From: JADHLJ01 sp038118725
GTDB lineage: Bacteria; Pseudomonadota; Alphaproteobacteria; Thalassobaculales; Thalassobaculaceae
Reading direction: 5' to 3'
Assembly (NCBI GenBank): GCA_038118725.1
Contig: JAYOIK010000105.1
Span: 1 to 13,078, forward strand
Length of the DNA stretch: 13,078 nucleotides
Shown here: positions 7,354 through 13,078 of the stretch, in pieces
How the letters are laid out: each line of letters begins with the position of its first letter
Position numbering within the stretch: position 1 is the first letter of the stretch
Made by a program: the position numbers and the translations under genes
The notes under the pieces: generated by a model
Told to the model about the DNA's origin: nothing
What the model saw: the letters and a program-made list of their open reading frames with translations, nothing else
The model's database searches: none

Positions 7354-7374
7354 CGCGCAAATCGCGTTTGCGCG
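7354..7374 (-). terminator. Hairpin immediately after the carbamoylase stop codon
   Basis: CGCGCAAA (7354-7361) and TTTGCGCG (7367-7374) form a perfect 8-bp inverted repeat with a 5-base loop, two bases beyond the carbamoylase TAG (7379-7377). It separates that gene from the SCO operon on the same strand, as expected of a terminator. No U-run follows, so it may need Rho or act as an RNA-stabilising 3' end. Confidence 0.5.
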
Positions 7375-7376
7375 AG

Positions 7377-8324
7377 CTACTCCGCCGCCTCGGACAATTC
7401 CGCCGGCAATTCGGCGCCGGTCTGGTTGGCGATGATCCCGTAATGCTCGATCCGGCGATGCCGCGCGAAGTTGAAGATCGTCTCCTTCGGCATATTGCAG
7501 AGATCCAGATCCGCGGTCGTGGTGATCAACTCGTCATCGAGGGTCGTGGCCAGCGCCGTCATCTCGCCCGAGGGCTGGATGATGCAGGACCCGCCGATCA
7601 GCATGCAGCCATCCTCGACGCCGGCCTTGGCCACGCCGATCACCCATGTCGCGTTCATATAGGCATTGGCCTGCATCACCAGATGGTTATGAAACATCCG
7701 GCGGTGATTGGGCTCGTCGCCGGAGGTGTTGAGATCCGGCGTGTTGTAGCCGAGCGAGATCACCTCCGCGCCCTTCAGCCCCATCACCCGGTAGGTCTCG
7801 GCCCAGCGTCGATCGTTGCAGATCGCCATGCCGAAGATCCCGCCATGCTGGCGCCAGACCCCGAAGCCGAGATCGCCGGGCTCGAAATAGCGCTTCTCCA
7901 GGTGCTGAAACGGCCTTTGCGCCTCGTATTCCGAGTGGCCGGGCAGATGCACCTTGCGGTACTTGCCGTTGATCTTTCCGGTGCCGTCCACCAGAACGGC
8001 GGTGTTGTAGCGGTGACCGTCCGGCGTCAGTTCGGCATAGCCGAGATAGAAGCCGATCCCGGCCTCCGAGGCCGCCTCGAACAGCGGGCGCGTCGCCGGG
8101 CCCGGCATCTCGGTCTCGTACCAGTGGTCCATCCGGCTGATATCTTCCTCATAATAGCGCGGGAAGAAGGTGGTCAGCGCGAGTTCCGGGAACACTACGT
8201 AGTTGACGCCGCGCGACTTGGCCTGGCGTATCAGATCCACCATCCGCTTGACGCAGCTCTCGCGGCTCTCGTCGGGCGCGATCGGCCCCATCTGGGCGGC
8301 GCCAAGGGTAACGATACGGCTCAT
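7377..8324 (-). CDS. N-carbamoyl-D-amino-acid hydrolase (D-carbamoylase, nitrilase superfamily)
   Basis: The 315-residue protein closely resembles the Agrobacterium D-carbamoylase from memory. It hydrolyses N-carbamoyl-D-amino acids to the D-amino acid, CO2 and ammonia, the second step of hydantoin breakdown. The catalytic triad of the nitrilase superfamily is present: E47 in VVFPELALTTFFPR, K124 in YRKVHLPGH and C169 in AICNDRRWAETYRVMG. E143 in HLEKRYFEPGDLGF, a further conserved acid, is also there. Other family blocks are YETEMPGP (69-76), LGYAEL, GYNTPDLN, EDGCMLIGGSCII and NFARHRRIEHYG. Length is close to the family norm (about 304), with a short C-terminal extension rich in Ala and Glu. 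AAAGGAC lies about 7 bases before the ATG. It is transcribed alone and fits with the D-hydantoinase at 10911-12371. Confidence 0.92.
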   Translation of the reverse strand: MSRIVTLGAAQMGPIAPDESRESCVKRMVDLIRQAKSRGVNYVVFPELALTTFFPRYYEEDISRMDHWYETEMPGPATRPLFEAASEAGIGFYLGYAELTPDGHRYNTAVLVDGTGKINGKYRKVHLPGHSEYEAQRPFQHLEKRYFEPGDLGFGVWRQHGGIFGMAICNDRRWAETYRVMGLKGAEVISLGYNTPDLNTSGDEPNHRRMFHNHLVMQANAYMNATWVIGVAKAGVEDGCMLIGGSCIIQPSGEMTALATTLDDELITTTADLDLCNMPKETIFNFARHRRIEHYGIIANQTGAELPAELSEAAE

Positions 8325-8360
8325 GATAAAGTCCTTTCAGCGGTTCACCTGATTTGACCG

Positions 8361-8372
8361 CAGACTAGCAGG
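8361..8372 (-). promoter_or_regulatory. Probable extended -10 element of the carbamoylase promoter
   Basis: On the minus strand TGCTAGTCT (8370-8362 region, core TAGTCT at 8369-8364) is an extended -10, about 40 bases before the carbamoylase ATG. The ten bases CAGACTAGCA on the plus strand are identical to those at 1142-1151 upstream of the aldolase. The matching -35 is poor, as allowed for extended -10 promoters. Confidence 0.35.
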
Positions 8373-8388
8373 GGCGGCGGGCAAAAAT

Positions 8389-8405
8389 CGACAACAGCCT
8401 TGTCG
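8389..8405. promoter_or_regulatory. Inverted repeat between divergent genes, candidate operator
   Basis: CGACAA (8389-8394) and TTGTCG (8400-8405) form a perfect 6-bp inverted repeat with a 5-base spacer, centred between the divergent carbamoylase and GNAT genes. The right arm coincides with a possible -35 for the GNAT gene. A dimeric regulator site is plausible; a chance repeat cannot be excluded. Confidence 0.3.
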
Positions 8406-8428
8406 GTCCACGAGAAAACCCGTTAAAG
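8400..8428 (+). promoter_or_regulatory. Possible promoter giving a nearly leaderless GNAT mRNA
   Basis: TTGTCG (8400-8405), 17 bases, then TTAAAG (8423-8428) resembles a weak sigma-70 promoter. Its expected start site, about seven bases past the -10, would fall only a few bases before the ATG at 8438. No Shine-Dalgarno sequence is seen there, which is consistent with leaderless translation. Confidence 0.25.
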
Positions 8429-8437
8429 CAACCCGTC

Positions 8438-8917
8438 ATGTCACCCAATCGCCCCCCACCGAGCTTTCGTCTAGCCGCGCCCGAGGATCGGGCGGTCCTC
8501 GACACGATGATTCGTGAGTATTACGCCTATGACCGCCACCCGGCGGATGACACGATCATCGCCGCCGCGCTGGACGGGGCGCTCGCGCCGAACCACCACA
8601 TCCGGATCTGGGTCATCGAGGTCGACGGCGAGGCCGCCGGCTACATGGCCGTCGCCATCGGCTTCACCATCGAGGCCGGCGGCAATGACGGCTTTCTCGA
8701 TGAGCTCTACCTGCGCAAGGCGTTCCGCGGCCGGGGCATCGGCCGGCAGGCGGTTGAATTCGCCATAGCCGCCTGTCCGTCCCTCGGCATCCGTCGGCTC
8801 AGCCTGGAAGTAGAGCGCCACAACGCCCGCGCCAAGCGGCTCTACGAGGATATTGGCTTCGAGGCGCATGACCGGATCCTGATGTCACATTGGACGGATG
8901 GGCGCGAGAGGACTTGA
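8438..8917 (+). CDS. GNAT family N-acetyltransferase
   Basis: This 159-residue protein of normal GNAT length should transfer an acetyl group from acetyl-CoA to an amine. The fold order is visible. FRLAAPEDRAVLDTMIREYY forms beta1-alpha1. IRIWVIEVDGEAAGYMAVAIGFTIE (about 55-79) forms the central strands. Motif A is FLDELYLRKAFRGRGIGRQAV, with the pyrophosphate loop R-G-R-G-I-G. Motif B is RRLSLEVERHNARAKRLYEDIGFE, with the usual Asn-Ala-x-Ala-x-x-LY helix. The acceptor is not predictable; nearby hydantoin and amino-acid genes do not define it. The ATG at 8438 has no Shine-Dalgarno, only GTTAAAGCAACCCGTC before it. It starts the plus-strand group that continues with the DMSP-lyase-like gene, but a small hairpin and an 80-base gap separate the two. 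Confidence 0.9.
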   Translation: MSPNRPPPSFRLAAPEDRAVLDTMIREYYAYDRHPADDTIIAAALDGALAPNHHIRIWVIEVDGEAAGYMAVAIGFTIEAGGNDGFLDELYLRKAFRGRGIGRQAVEFAIAACPSLGIRRLSLEVERHNARAKRLYEDIGFEAHDRILMSHWTDGRERT

Positions 8918-8919
8918 CC

Positions 8920-8938
8920 CCAAGCCGGAACGGCTGGG
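8920..8938 (+). terminator. Small hairpin after the GNAT gene
   Basis: AGCCG (8923-8927) pairs with CGGCT (8931-8935) across a GAA loop, with two further C-G pairs after one mismatch. It begins three bases after the GNAT stop. There is no T-run, so it is at best a weak terminator or mRNA 3' end. Confidence 0.25.
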
Positions 8939-8948
8939 AAGCTGCGTT

Positions 8949-8974
8949 AGCGCCGCCGCCCCAGCGCCGCCGCC
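8949..8974. repeat. Short direct repeat, two copies of a 12-mer
   Basis: AGCGCCGCCGCC occurs at 8949-8960 and again at 8963-8974, a period of 14. It lies in the gap between the GNAT and cupin genes. It is low-complexity GCC-rich sequence and may simply be slippage; no function is proposed. Confidence 0.5.
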
Positions 8975-8997
8975 AGAGTCAGACAGGGAGACCGACC

Positions 8998-9603
8998 ATG
9001 CAAACCGCCGCCCGCCCCGCCGAACTCACCGCCGTTCTCGAGGCCCACAAGGCGCTCTGCGCGGAATTGCCGGACGGCGAGACGAAACGCTTCTTCGATC
9101 GCTGCCACGCGGCGCTGGAGACGGAAGGCAAGCCGCGGCCCGAGCACCAGGGCGCCCAGCCCGCCGTCTGCGACCATATTCCGGAGGCCCTGCGGGTGAC
9201 CGCCGAGGGCTCTCCCGGCCTTGCCCGCCTCGCCGACGCCTTCGGCGCGCTCGCGCCCATGCTGAACTGGAAGCCCACCGACCGCGACCAGCCCGATGAC
9301 CCGCGCTTTCCCGACAACCACGCCAACGCGACCTTAATCGGCAATGACGGGGTCGAGTATCACGACAATGTCCGCCTCGGCGTCAGCCTGATCGCCCCGG
9401 GCTATACCTATCCGCGCCACAACCACCCGCCCGAGGAAGGCTATCTGGTGATGAGTGGCGGCGACTGGCGCCAGAACGACACCGCCTGGTTCCGCCGCGA
9501 GCCCGGCGAGACCGTCCACAACATCCCCAACATCTGGCACGCCATGCGCGCCGGCGACGACGCCCCGCTCCTGGCGCTATGGATGTTGTGGATGCGGGAT
9601 TAG
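8998..9603 (+). CDS. DMSP lyase-family cupin (DddQ-like)
   Basis: The 201-residue protein has an N-terminal helical part (about 1-75) and a C-terminal cupin barrel. DMSP lyases of this type cleave dimethylsulfoniopropionate to dimethyl sulfide and acrylate in the cytoplasm. The cupin shows Y138-P-R-H141-N-H143-P-P-E-E147-G-Y149, then H174 and H181 (ETVHNIPNIWHAMR). The spacing Tyr-x2-His-x-His-x3-Glu-x-Tyr, with a last His 40 residues after the first, matches the metal ligands and catalytic tyrosines I recall for DddQ and DddK. LIAPGYTYP, YLVMSGGDWRQND and PLLALWMLWM are also family-like. The ATG at 8998 has AGGGAG 7 bases before it; a longer in-frame start would overlap the GNAT gene and lacks a site. 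No dmdA, acrylate or other DMSP genes are nearby, so activity on DMSP is probable but unproven. Confidence 0.8.
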   Translation: MQTAARPAELTAVLEAHKALCAELPDGETKRFFDRCHAALETEGKPRPEHQGAQPAVCDHIPEALRVTAEGSPGLARLADAFGALAPMLNWKPTDRDQPDDPRFPDNHANATLIGNDGVEYHDNVRLGVSLIAPGYTYPRHNHPPEEGYLVMSGGDWRQNDTAWFRREPGETVHNIPNIWHAMRAGDDAPLLALWMLWMRD

Positions 9604-9608
9604 GTGGG

Positions 9609-9707
9609 ATGGCGACTATATCTGAACGTCGTTTCATAGTTGAACCTGAAGGCCTCCCAGATTTGCCAGGAATGATGCTGGCTATGGGCGCCGGGCGAGG
9701 CCGGTGA
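9609..9707 (+). CDS. Possible 32-residue small protein upstream of the 149-aa gene (doubtful)
   Basis: An ATG at 9609 opens a frame of 32 codons (MATISERRFIVEPEGLPDL followed by a Met/Gly/Arg-rich end, PGMMLAMGAGRGR). Its TGA overlaps the GTG start of the next gene as GTGA. AGGTGG lies just before the ATG, very close. The overlap pattern favours a real coupled gene or leader peptide. Against it, the codon third positions are much less GC-rich than in the neighbours, so the stretch may be just an AT-richer promoter region. There is no signal peptide and no cysteine. It could be a leader or a peptide substrate for the following genes, but that is a guess. Confidence 0.25.
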   Translation: MATISERRFIVEPEGLPDLPGMMLAMGAGRGR

Positions 9708-10153
9708 GCGTACTGGAACTTTTCAAGCTGCTCTTGCCGGCGTTGTTTCCGTCCTGGCGGTTCTTCGACGTGGTCGGGCCGTCCCCACGCGTCGAGCTGT
9801 GCCTTTTCGACGCGCCCGATGAGGATCCCGGCGATTGGCGGGAATGCCGGCCAAGACCGGCCAGTCTCGGGTTTCGGGACCGGGTGAAGGCGTTTTTCTG
9901 GAACCCGAAATGGAACGAGACCCTTTATCTGGCGAACTGTTCGGAACGGATCATCCAGGGCCAGGTCGAGCATTGCAGCAACGAGATCCGCGACCGCCTC
10001 ATGGGTGATCTATCGCGCGGCGGCTCCGGCGAGGCGCTCCCGAGGTTCTTCCGCTTCAGACTGGTATTCATCAGCCGTGACGGCGATGGATTGCGGCGGG
10101 ATGTCGGCTTTGTCTCTCCGGTATACGAAACTTCTCTCGCCGTTGATCAATGA
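9704..10153 (+). CDS. Unknown 149-aa protein, partner of an HTTM membrane protein (possibly SdpA-like)
   Basis: I cannot assign a named family with confidence. The 149-residue product starts at a GTG with GGGCGAGG shortly upstream. Its N-terminus (LELFKLLLPALFPSWRFFD) is amphipathic to hydrophobic. It is followed by a conserved-looking block: PSWRFFDVVGPSPRVEL (16-32), DWRECRPRP, then FFWNPKWNETLYLANCSER (about 64-82), a helix with CSNEIRDRL, and a C-terminal strand RFFRFRLVFISRDG. I recall similar W-R-F-F-D...G-P-S-P-R proteins beside HTTM-type genes. The W-x-F-F motif and size recall SdpA of the Bacillus sporulation-delaying-protein system, whose partner SdpB is also HTTM-like. Its stop overlaps the next gene's start as ATGA, so the two are surely co-translated. 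The link to SdpA is tentative. Confidence 0.75.
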   Translation: MSVLELFKLLLPALFPSWRFFDVVGPSPRVELCLFDAPDEDPGDWRECRPRPASLGFRDRVKAFFWNPKWNETLYLANCSERIIQGQVEHCSNEIRDRLMGDLSRGGSGEALPRFFRFRLVFISRDGDGLRRDVGFVSPVYETSLAVDQ

Positions 10154-10845
10154 GCCTCGACGACGCGATCCGGTTGACCGAGATCCTGCTGGCGGTCGCG
10201 CTTATCCAACAGAGTTTGGAGCATGTTTTCGGGCTACCCAACGAACGCCGGCAGTACCTGATCCGGTTGGCGCTGAGCATTCCGTTGCTTCTCGGGGTAC
10301 AGACCCCGTGGGTCTGCGTCGCCCTTTTCATCAACATGCTGTTCATATTGAGACGCTTTCAAGGACCGTATAACGGCGGCAGCGATCTCCTGAGCATGCT
10401 GTTGATCATGTGCCTCTGCGCGGCGCATCTGTCGCCGAACGAGACCTGGCGGGAATACGCCTTCGGTTACCTGGCGCTGCAGGCGATCTTCTCCTACTTC
10501 AAATCCGGATGGTCCAAGGTGGTGAACCCGGACTGGCGATCCGGCCAAGCTCTCCAGGACGTTTTCTCGTTCTCGGTCTACCCGATCAGCGAGGCGACGC
10601 GCGGTTGGGTCCAATGGCCTCGGCTGTTGTTCGCCATGTCCTGGGCGGTCATATTGCTGGAGTTGCTGTTTCCCCTGGCCCTGCTTTCCTCGACCGCGCT
10701 CCTCGCGGCGCTGGCGCTCGCCATGTCGTTCCACCTGGCCAATTTCGTCATGTTCGGTTTCAACCGCTTCGTCTGGGTCTGGGCTGCGACCTATCCCTCG
10801 CTTATCTGGCTCCAAGGGCGACTGGACCTGCTCGGGGGGCCGTGA
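10150..10845 (+). CDS. HTTM (vitamin K-dependent gamma-carboxylase-like) domain membrane protein, SdpB-like
   Basis: This 231-residue integral membrane protein has about six hydrophobic segments (roughly 9-28, 37-67, 80-94, 104-118, 155-178, 182-215). Features of the HTTM fold are visible: YNGGSD (74-79) before the third helix, and YFKSGWSKVVNPDWRSGQAL (116-135), the S-G-x-x-K...W-R-x-G signature. The late helices carry ELLFPLALL and FHLANFVMFGFNRFVW. HTTM proteins include SdpB of peptide-toxin maturation and MauE/DoxX-like redox proteins. The start ATG overlaps the previous stop (ATGA), and no independent ribosome-binding site is seen, so it depends on translation of the 149-aa gene. No C-terminal DCC thiol-oxidoreductase or carboxylase extension is present. 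The domain call is good; the role is unknown. Confidence 0.78.
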   Translation: MSLDDAIRLTEILLAVALIQQSLEHVFGLPNERRQYLIRLALSIPLLLGVQTPWVCVALFINMLFILRRFQGPYNGGSDLLSMLLIMCLCAAHLSPNETWREYAFGYLALQAIFSYFKSGWSKVVNPDWRSGQALQDVFSFSVYPISEATRGWVQWPRLLFAMSWAVILLELLFPLALLSSTALLAALALAMSFHLANFVMFGFNRFVWVWAATYPSLIWLQGRLDLLGGP

Positions 10846-10910
10846 GGTGCCGCGGCCCCGAAGGACCGATTAGCTTGAAGCCGTCCACGGGAAGCGCCGC
10901 TTCGCCTCCT

Positions 10911-12371
10911 TCACTCCTCCGCCGTCGTCAGGCTGACCGGGTCGAACGGGGTCGGCAGGACGCCACGCGGCTTGATGTAGTCATACGGCTCGCGGGCCAG
11001 GAAGCGGCCCCAGCCGGGCTCGCAGTGGACGTCGCCGTCGTTCCAGACCACTTTGCCGCGGCTGATGGTGACCGCCGGCCAGCCTGTCACCTCGAGACCC
11101 TCATAGGGGGTGTAGTCGGTGTCGTGGTGCAGGATGTCCTGGGTGATGGTGACCTCGCGCTCGGCGTCCCAGACGCAGATATCCGCGTCGGCGCCGACCG
11201 CGATCGTGCCCTTCTTGGGGTAGAGACCGAACAGCTTGGCGGCGTTGGTCGAGGTCAGCGCGACGAAGGTCTGCAGATCGATCCGCCCCTTGGCGACGCC
11301 CTCGGAGAAGGTGATCGGCATCCGCGTCTCAAGCCCCGGCACGCCGTTGGCGATCTGGCTGAACGGGGCGTTGTCGCCGGCCCAGAACTTGCCCTCAAGC
11401 TCATCGATATTGTACGGCGCGTGGTCCGAGGTGACGTTGCCGATGGTCCCGAGATTGATGTGCTCCCAGAGCGATTCCTGGTCCCCCTCGGTGCGCGGCG
11501 CGGGAGAGCAGACGAATTTGGCGCCCTCGCGCTGATCGCGGTCGAGATCACGGGCCGTCAGCACGAAATATTGTGGGCAGGTCTCGGAGAAGATCTTGAG
11601 CCCCCGCCGGCGCGCCCGGTGCACCTCCTCGGCGGCTTCCTCGCAGCTGACATGGAAGATCTGGATCGGCGTGTCGACCAGTTCGGCCAGCATGATCATC
11701 CGGTGCGTCGCCTCGCGCTCCACCAGCGGCGGCTTGCACCAGGCATGGTGCTTGGTGCTGTTCTTCTCGGCCTGGAGCAGCTTTTCGGTCATGTACATGA
11801 TCGCGTCATGGTTCTCGGCATGCACGCAGACCAGCGCCTGCTTGCGCTTGGCGACGTCCAGCACGCGGAGGATCTCGGCGTCGTTCAAACGGTTCTTCGG
11901 ATAGGTCATGAAGATCTTGAGCGAGCGGTGCCCCTCGTCGATCAGTTGCGGCACCTCCTCGTTGATCACCTTGTCGTTGGGATCGCTGATGATCAGGTGG
12001 AAGGTGTAGTCGATGCAGGATTGTTTGGCGCGCTCGTGATAGTCGCGCACGATCGGCATGAACTCCTCGCCGCGTTCCTGGGCGGCGAAGCAGATGATCG
12101 TGGTGGTCCCGCCGCAGGCCGCCGAGCGGGTGCCGCCCTCGAAGCTCTCCGCGTTGCGCCCACCGGTGCTGGACTGCTGATCGATGTGGCAATGGCTGTC
12201 GATACCGCCGGGCATGACGTATTTGCCCGCCGCGTCCACCTCGCGCGCGCCAGGACCGAGATTCTCTCCGAGCGCGACGATGCGGCCGTCCTTGACGCCG
12301 ACATCGCATTTCGAGATTTCCGCCGCGTTGACGACGGTGCCGCCCCGGATCACCAGATCAAAATCGCTCAC
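10911..12371 (-). CDS. hydA: D-hydantoinase / dihydropyrimidinase
   Basis: The 486-residue amidohydrolase opens 5-substituted hydantoins or dihydropyrimidines to N-carbamoyl amino acids in the cytoplasm. The binuclear-metal ligands are all present: H60 and H62 in GIDSHCHID, the carboxylated lysine K152 in SLKIFMTYP, H184 in VCVHAEN, H239 in IFHVSCEEA and D315 in TSDHAPY. NAAKLFGLYPKKGTI and ADADICVWD are typical of the C-terminal part. I place the start at the GTG at 12371 (MSDFDLVIRGG), because GGGGAAG lies six bases upstream and homologues begin this way. An ATG at 12386 would add MGKRA but has no ribosome-binding site. Its product is the substrate of the D-carbamoylase at 7377-8324. The stereochemical label is inferred from that pairing. 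Confidence 0.93.
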   Translation of the reverse strand: MSDFDLVIRGGTVVNAAEISKCDVGVKDGRIVALGENLGPGAREVDAAGKYVMPGGIDSHCHIDQQSSTGGRNAESFEGGTRSAACGGTTTIICFAAQERGEEFMPIVRDYHERAKQSCIDYTFHLIISDPNDKVINEEVPQLIDEGHRSLKIFMTYPKNRLNDAEILRVLDVAKRKQALVCVHAENHDAIMYMTEKLLQAEKNSTKHHAWCKPPLVEREATHRMIMLAELVDTPIQIFHVSCEEAAEEVHRARRRGLKIFSETCPQYFVLTARDLDRDQREGAKFVCSPAPRTEGDQESLWEHINLGTIGNVTSDHAPYNIDELEGKFWAGDNAPFSQIANGVPGLETRMPITFSEGVAKGRIDLQTFVALTSTNAAKLFGLYPKKGTIAVGADADICVWDAEREVTITQDILHHDTDYTPYEGLEVTGWPAVTISRGKVVWNDGDVHCEPGWGRFLAREPYDYIKPRGVLPTPFDPVSLTTAEE

Positions 12372-12377
12372 TGCTCG

Positions 12378-12384
12378 CTTCCCC
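12378..12384 (-). promoter_or_regulatory. Ribosome-binding site deciding the hydantoinase GTG start
   Basis: GGGGAAG on the minus strand (12384-12378) is a good Shine-Dalgarno match six bases before the GTG at 12371. It overlaps the alternative ATG at 12386-12384, which itself has no such sequence upstream. This favours the GTG start. Confidence 0.5.
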
Positions 12385-12440
12385 ATCGAAATCGTCGTTC
12401 GAAACCCTAGCTCATCACGTCTTGAGCCGGAACGCCACCT

Positions 12441-13078
12441 TCATCCACCCTTATCCTCGGCCCGATCAACCGCCTCGTCAAAGGCTCGCAACGCCTCACC
12501 ACCCCAGAGTGCCGGCGCGAGTTCCAACGCCGCCGCGCGCAAGGCGGCCAAGGTCCCATAGCCGCCAGGGCCATCGGAGATCGCCGCGCCGAGCGCGACC
12601 TCGGCGATGTAACCACGGGTCGCCTCGTCGAACCGCGCCGCGAACCGCTCGCCGAAGATCCTCATACGCGCCACCGGATCCCGATGGCGCCAGAAATCGA
12701 TGCTGTTCCTTAGCCCGACATGCCCCTCGCCGCCCATGCGGTTGCTGAGCTGTTCCTCGTGGACCCGCCAGTTGAACCGGGTCGACGGATCAATCCCGAC
12801 CAGGCCGAAAGGGAGATAGCCATATAGGATTGAGTTATCGGTATCCCGATGAAACCCGCCGAGCCGGCTCAACATCTCCCGGCGATAGGCGAAGGTCAGT
12901 CCATAGGCCGCGTAAAGAAAACGGCGGTACATCTTCGAGGTTCCCGCGAGGAAACTACTGAACGCGATAAAAGCGCCGGGGGTATAGGTCGGCCGGGTGT
13001 TGTAAAAATCATAATTGCCGCGGTATTCGCCTTTGGCGCCGATCCGGTTGATCCCGCCCGACGCGGCGACGCAATTGG
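12441..13078 (-). CDS. Probable family 2 glycosyltransferase, C-terminal part, cut by the window edge
   Basis: The frame is open from the right edge to the TGA at 12443-12441, giving at least 212 residues; the N-terminus is outside. An ATG at 12932 is internal and not the start, because coding sequence of the same character continues upstream. The visible part includes NCVAASGGINRIGAKGEYRG, a block ending KMYRRFLYAAYGLTFAYRREMLSRLGGF, then LPFGLVGID and FNWRVHEEQLS. A Y-R-R-x-x-L-x-x-x-GGF segment and a later H-E-x-Q-L-S are what I expect near the acceptor side of GT-A family 2 transferases. The sugar-nucleotide DxD region would be outside the window. It lies 69 bases upstream of the hydantoinase on the same strand but looks unrelated in function. 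Family assignment is by eye and moderate. Confidence 0.6.
   Translation of the reverse strand, partial: NCVAASGGINRIGAKGEYRGNYDFYNTRPTYTPGAFIAFSSFLAGTSKMYRRFLYAAYGLTFAYRREMLSRLGGFHRDTDNSILYGYLPFGLVGIDPSTRFNWRVHEEQLSNRMGGEGHVGLRNSIDFWRHRDPVARMRIFGERFAARFDEATRGYIAEVALGAAISDGPGGYGTLAALRAAALELAPALWGGEALRAFDEAVDRAEDKGG

Noticed and set aside
6723..8357. Plus-strand open frame of 544 codons across the SCO operon promoter and carbamoylase
   Set aside because: It spans two real minus-strand genes and the gap between them, and reads as the complement of their codons (Arg/His/Asp/Gly rich).
8890..8997. Upstream extension of the cupin gene by 36 codons
   Set aside because: It would overlap the GNAT gene and pass through a repeat-rich stretch. 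The ATG at 8998 has a clear ribosome-binding site.
10891..10903. Terminator hairpin between the convergent HTTM and hydantoinase genes
   Set aside because: The GAAGC-GCC-GCTTC stem is only 5 bp with no T-run. Too weak to call.
10410..12410. Plus-strand open frame of 666 codons opposite the hydantoinase
   Set aside because: It crosses the HTTM gene in another frame and then the antisense of hydantoinase, whose catalytic residues are all present. No recognisable domain.
12441..12932. A complete 163-residue gene starting at the ATG at 12932
   Set aside because: The same frame continues open to the window edge with protein-like sequence, so this Met is internal to a longer, truncated gene.

Overview
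The window is GC-rich, densely packed bacterial DNA. Codon use, family resemblances and marine-type gene content (a DMSP-lyase-family cupin, HyuA/HyuB, a SCO operon) suggest an alphaproteobacterium, perhaps a marine Rhodospirillales relative. That taxonomic guess is inference. I see no rRNA, complete tRNA, insertion sequence, CRISPR array or origin. Every gap between genes is under about 220 bases.

Layout, left to right. (1) 1-1096, minus strand: the start of a VOC/glyoxalase-fold gene cut by the left edge, a remnant of a LysE-family exporter, and an HpcH/HpaI-type aldolase. (2) 1251-4954, plus strand: hyuA and hyuB, overlapping by ATGA and divergent from the aldolase. (3) 5014-7268, minus strand: a tight four-gene operon. 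It encodes two cysteine-bearing exported proteins of unknown function, a SCO1/SenC copper/thiol protein and a DEDDh exonuclease. (4) 7377-8324, minus strand: an N-carbamoyl-D-amino-acid hydrolase. (5) 8438-10845, plus strand: a GNAT acetyltransferase, a DddQ-like DMSP-lyase-family cupin, then two overlapping genes, a soluble-looking unknown of 149 aa and an HTTM-type membrane protein of 231 aa. (6) 10911-13078, minus strand: a D-hydantoinase/dihydropyrimidinase, then the C-terminal part of a probable glycosyltransferase running off the right edge.

The clearest theme is catabolism of cyclic ureides. D-hydantoinase opens the ring, the D-carbamoylase removes the carbamoyl group to give a free D-amino acid, and HyuA/HyuB represent the ATP-dependent hydantoinase/oxoprolinase route. 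The aldolase may handle a downstream keto-acid. These genes lie in three separate transcription units, interrupted by a copper/redox operon and by the cupin/HTTM group. I see no hydantoin racemase.

The least described material is the 149 aa/HTTM pair at 9704-10845, which loosely recalls the SdpA/SdpB pair of peptide-toxin maturation, and the two cysteine-rich exported proteins upstream of SCO. No complete novel defence or mobile system is evident.
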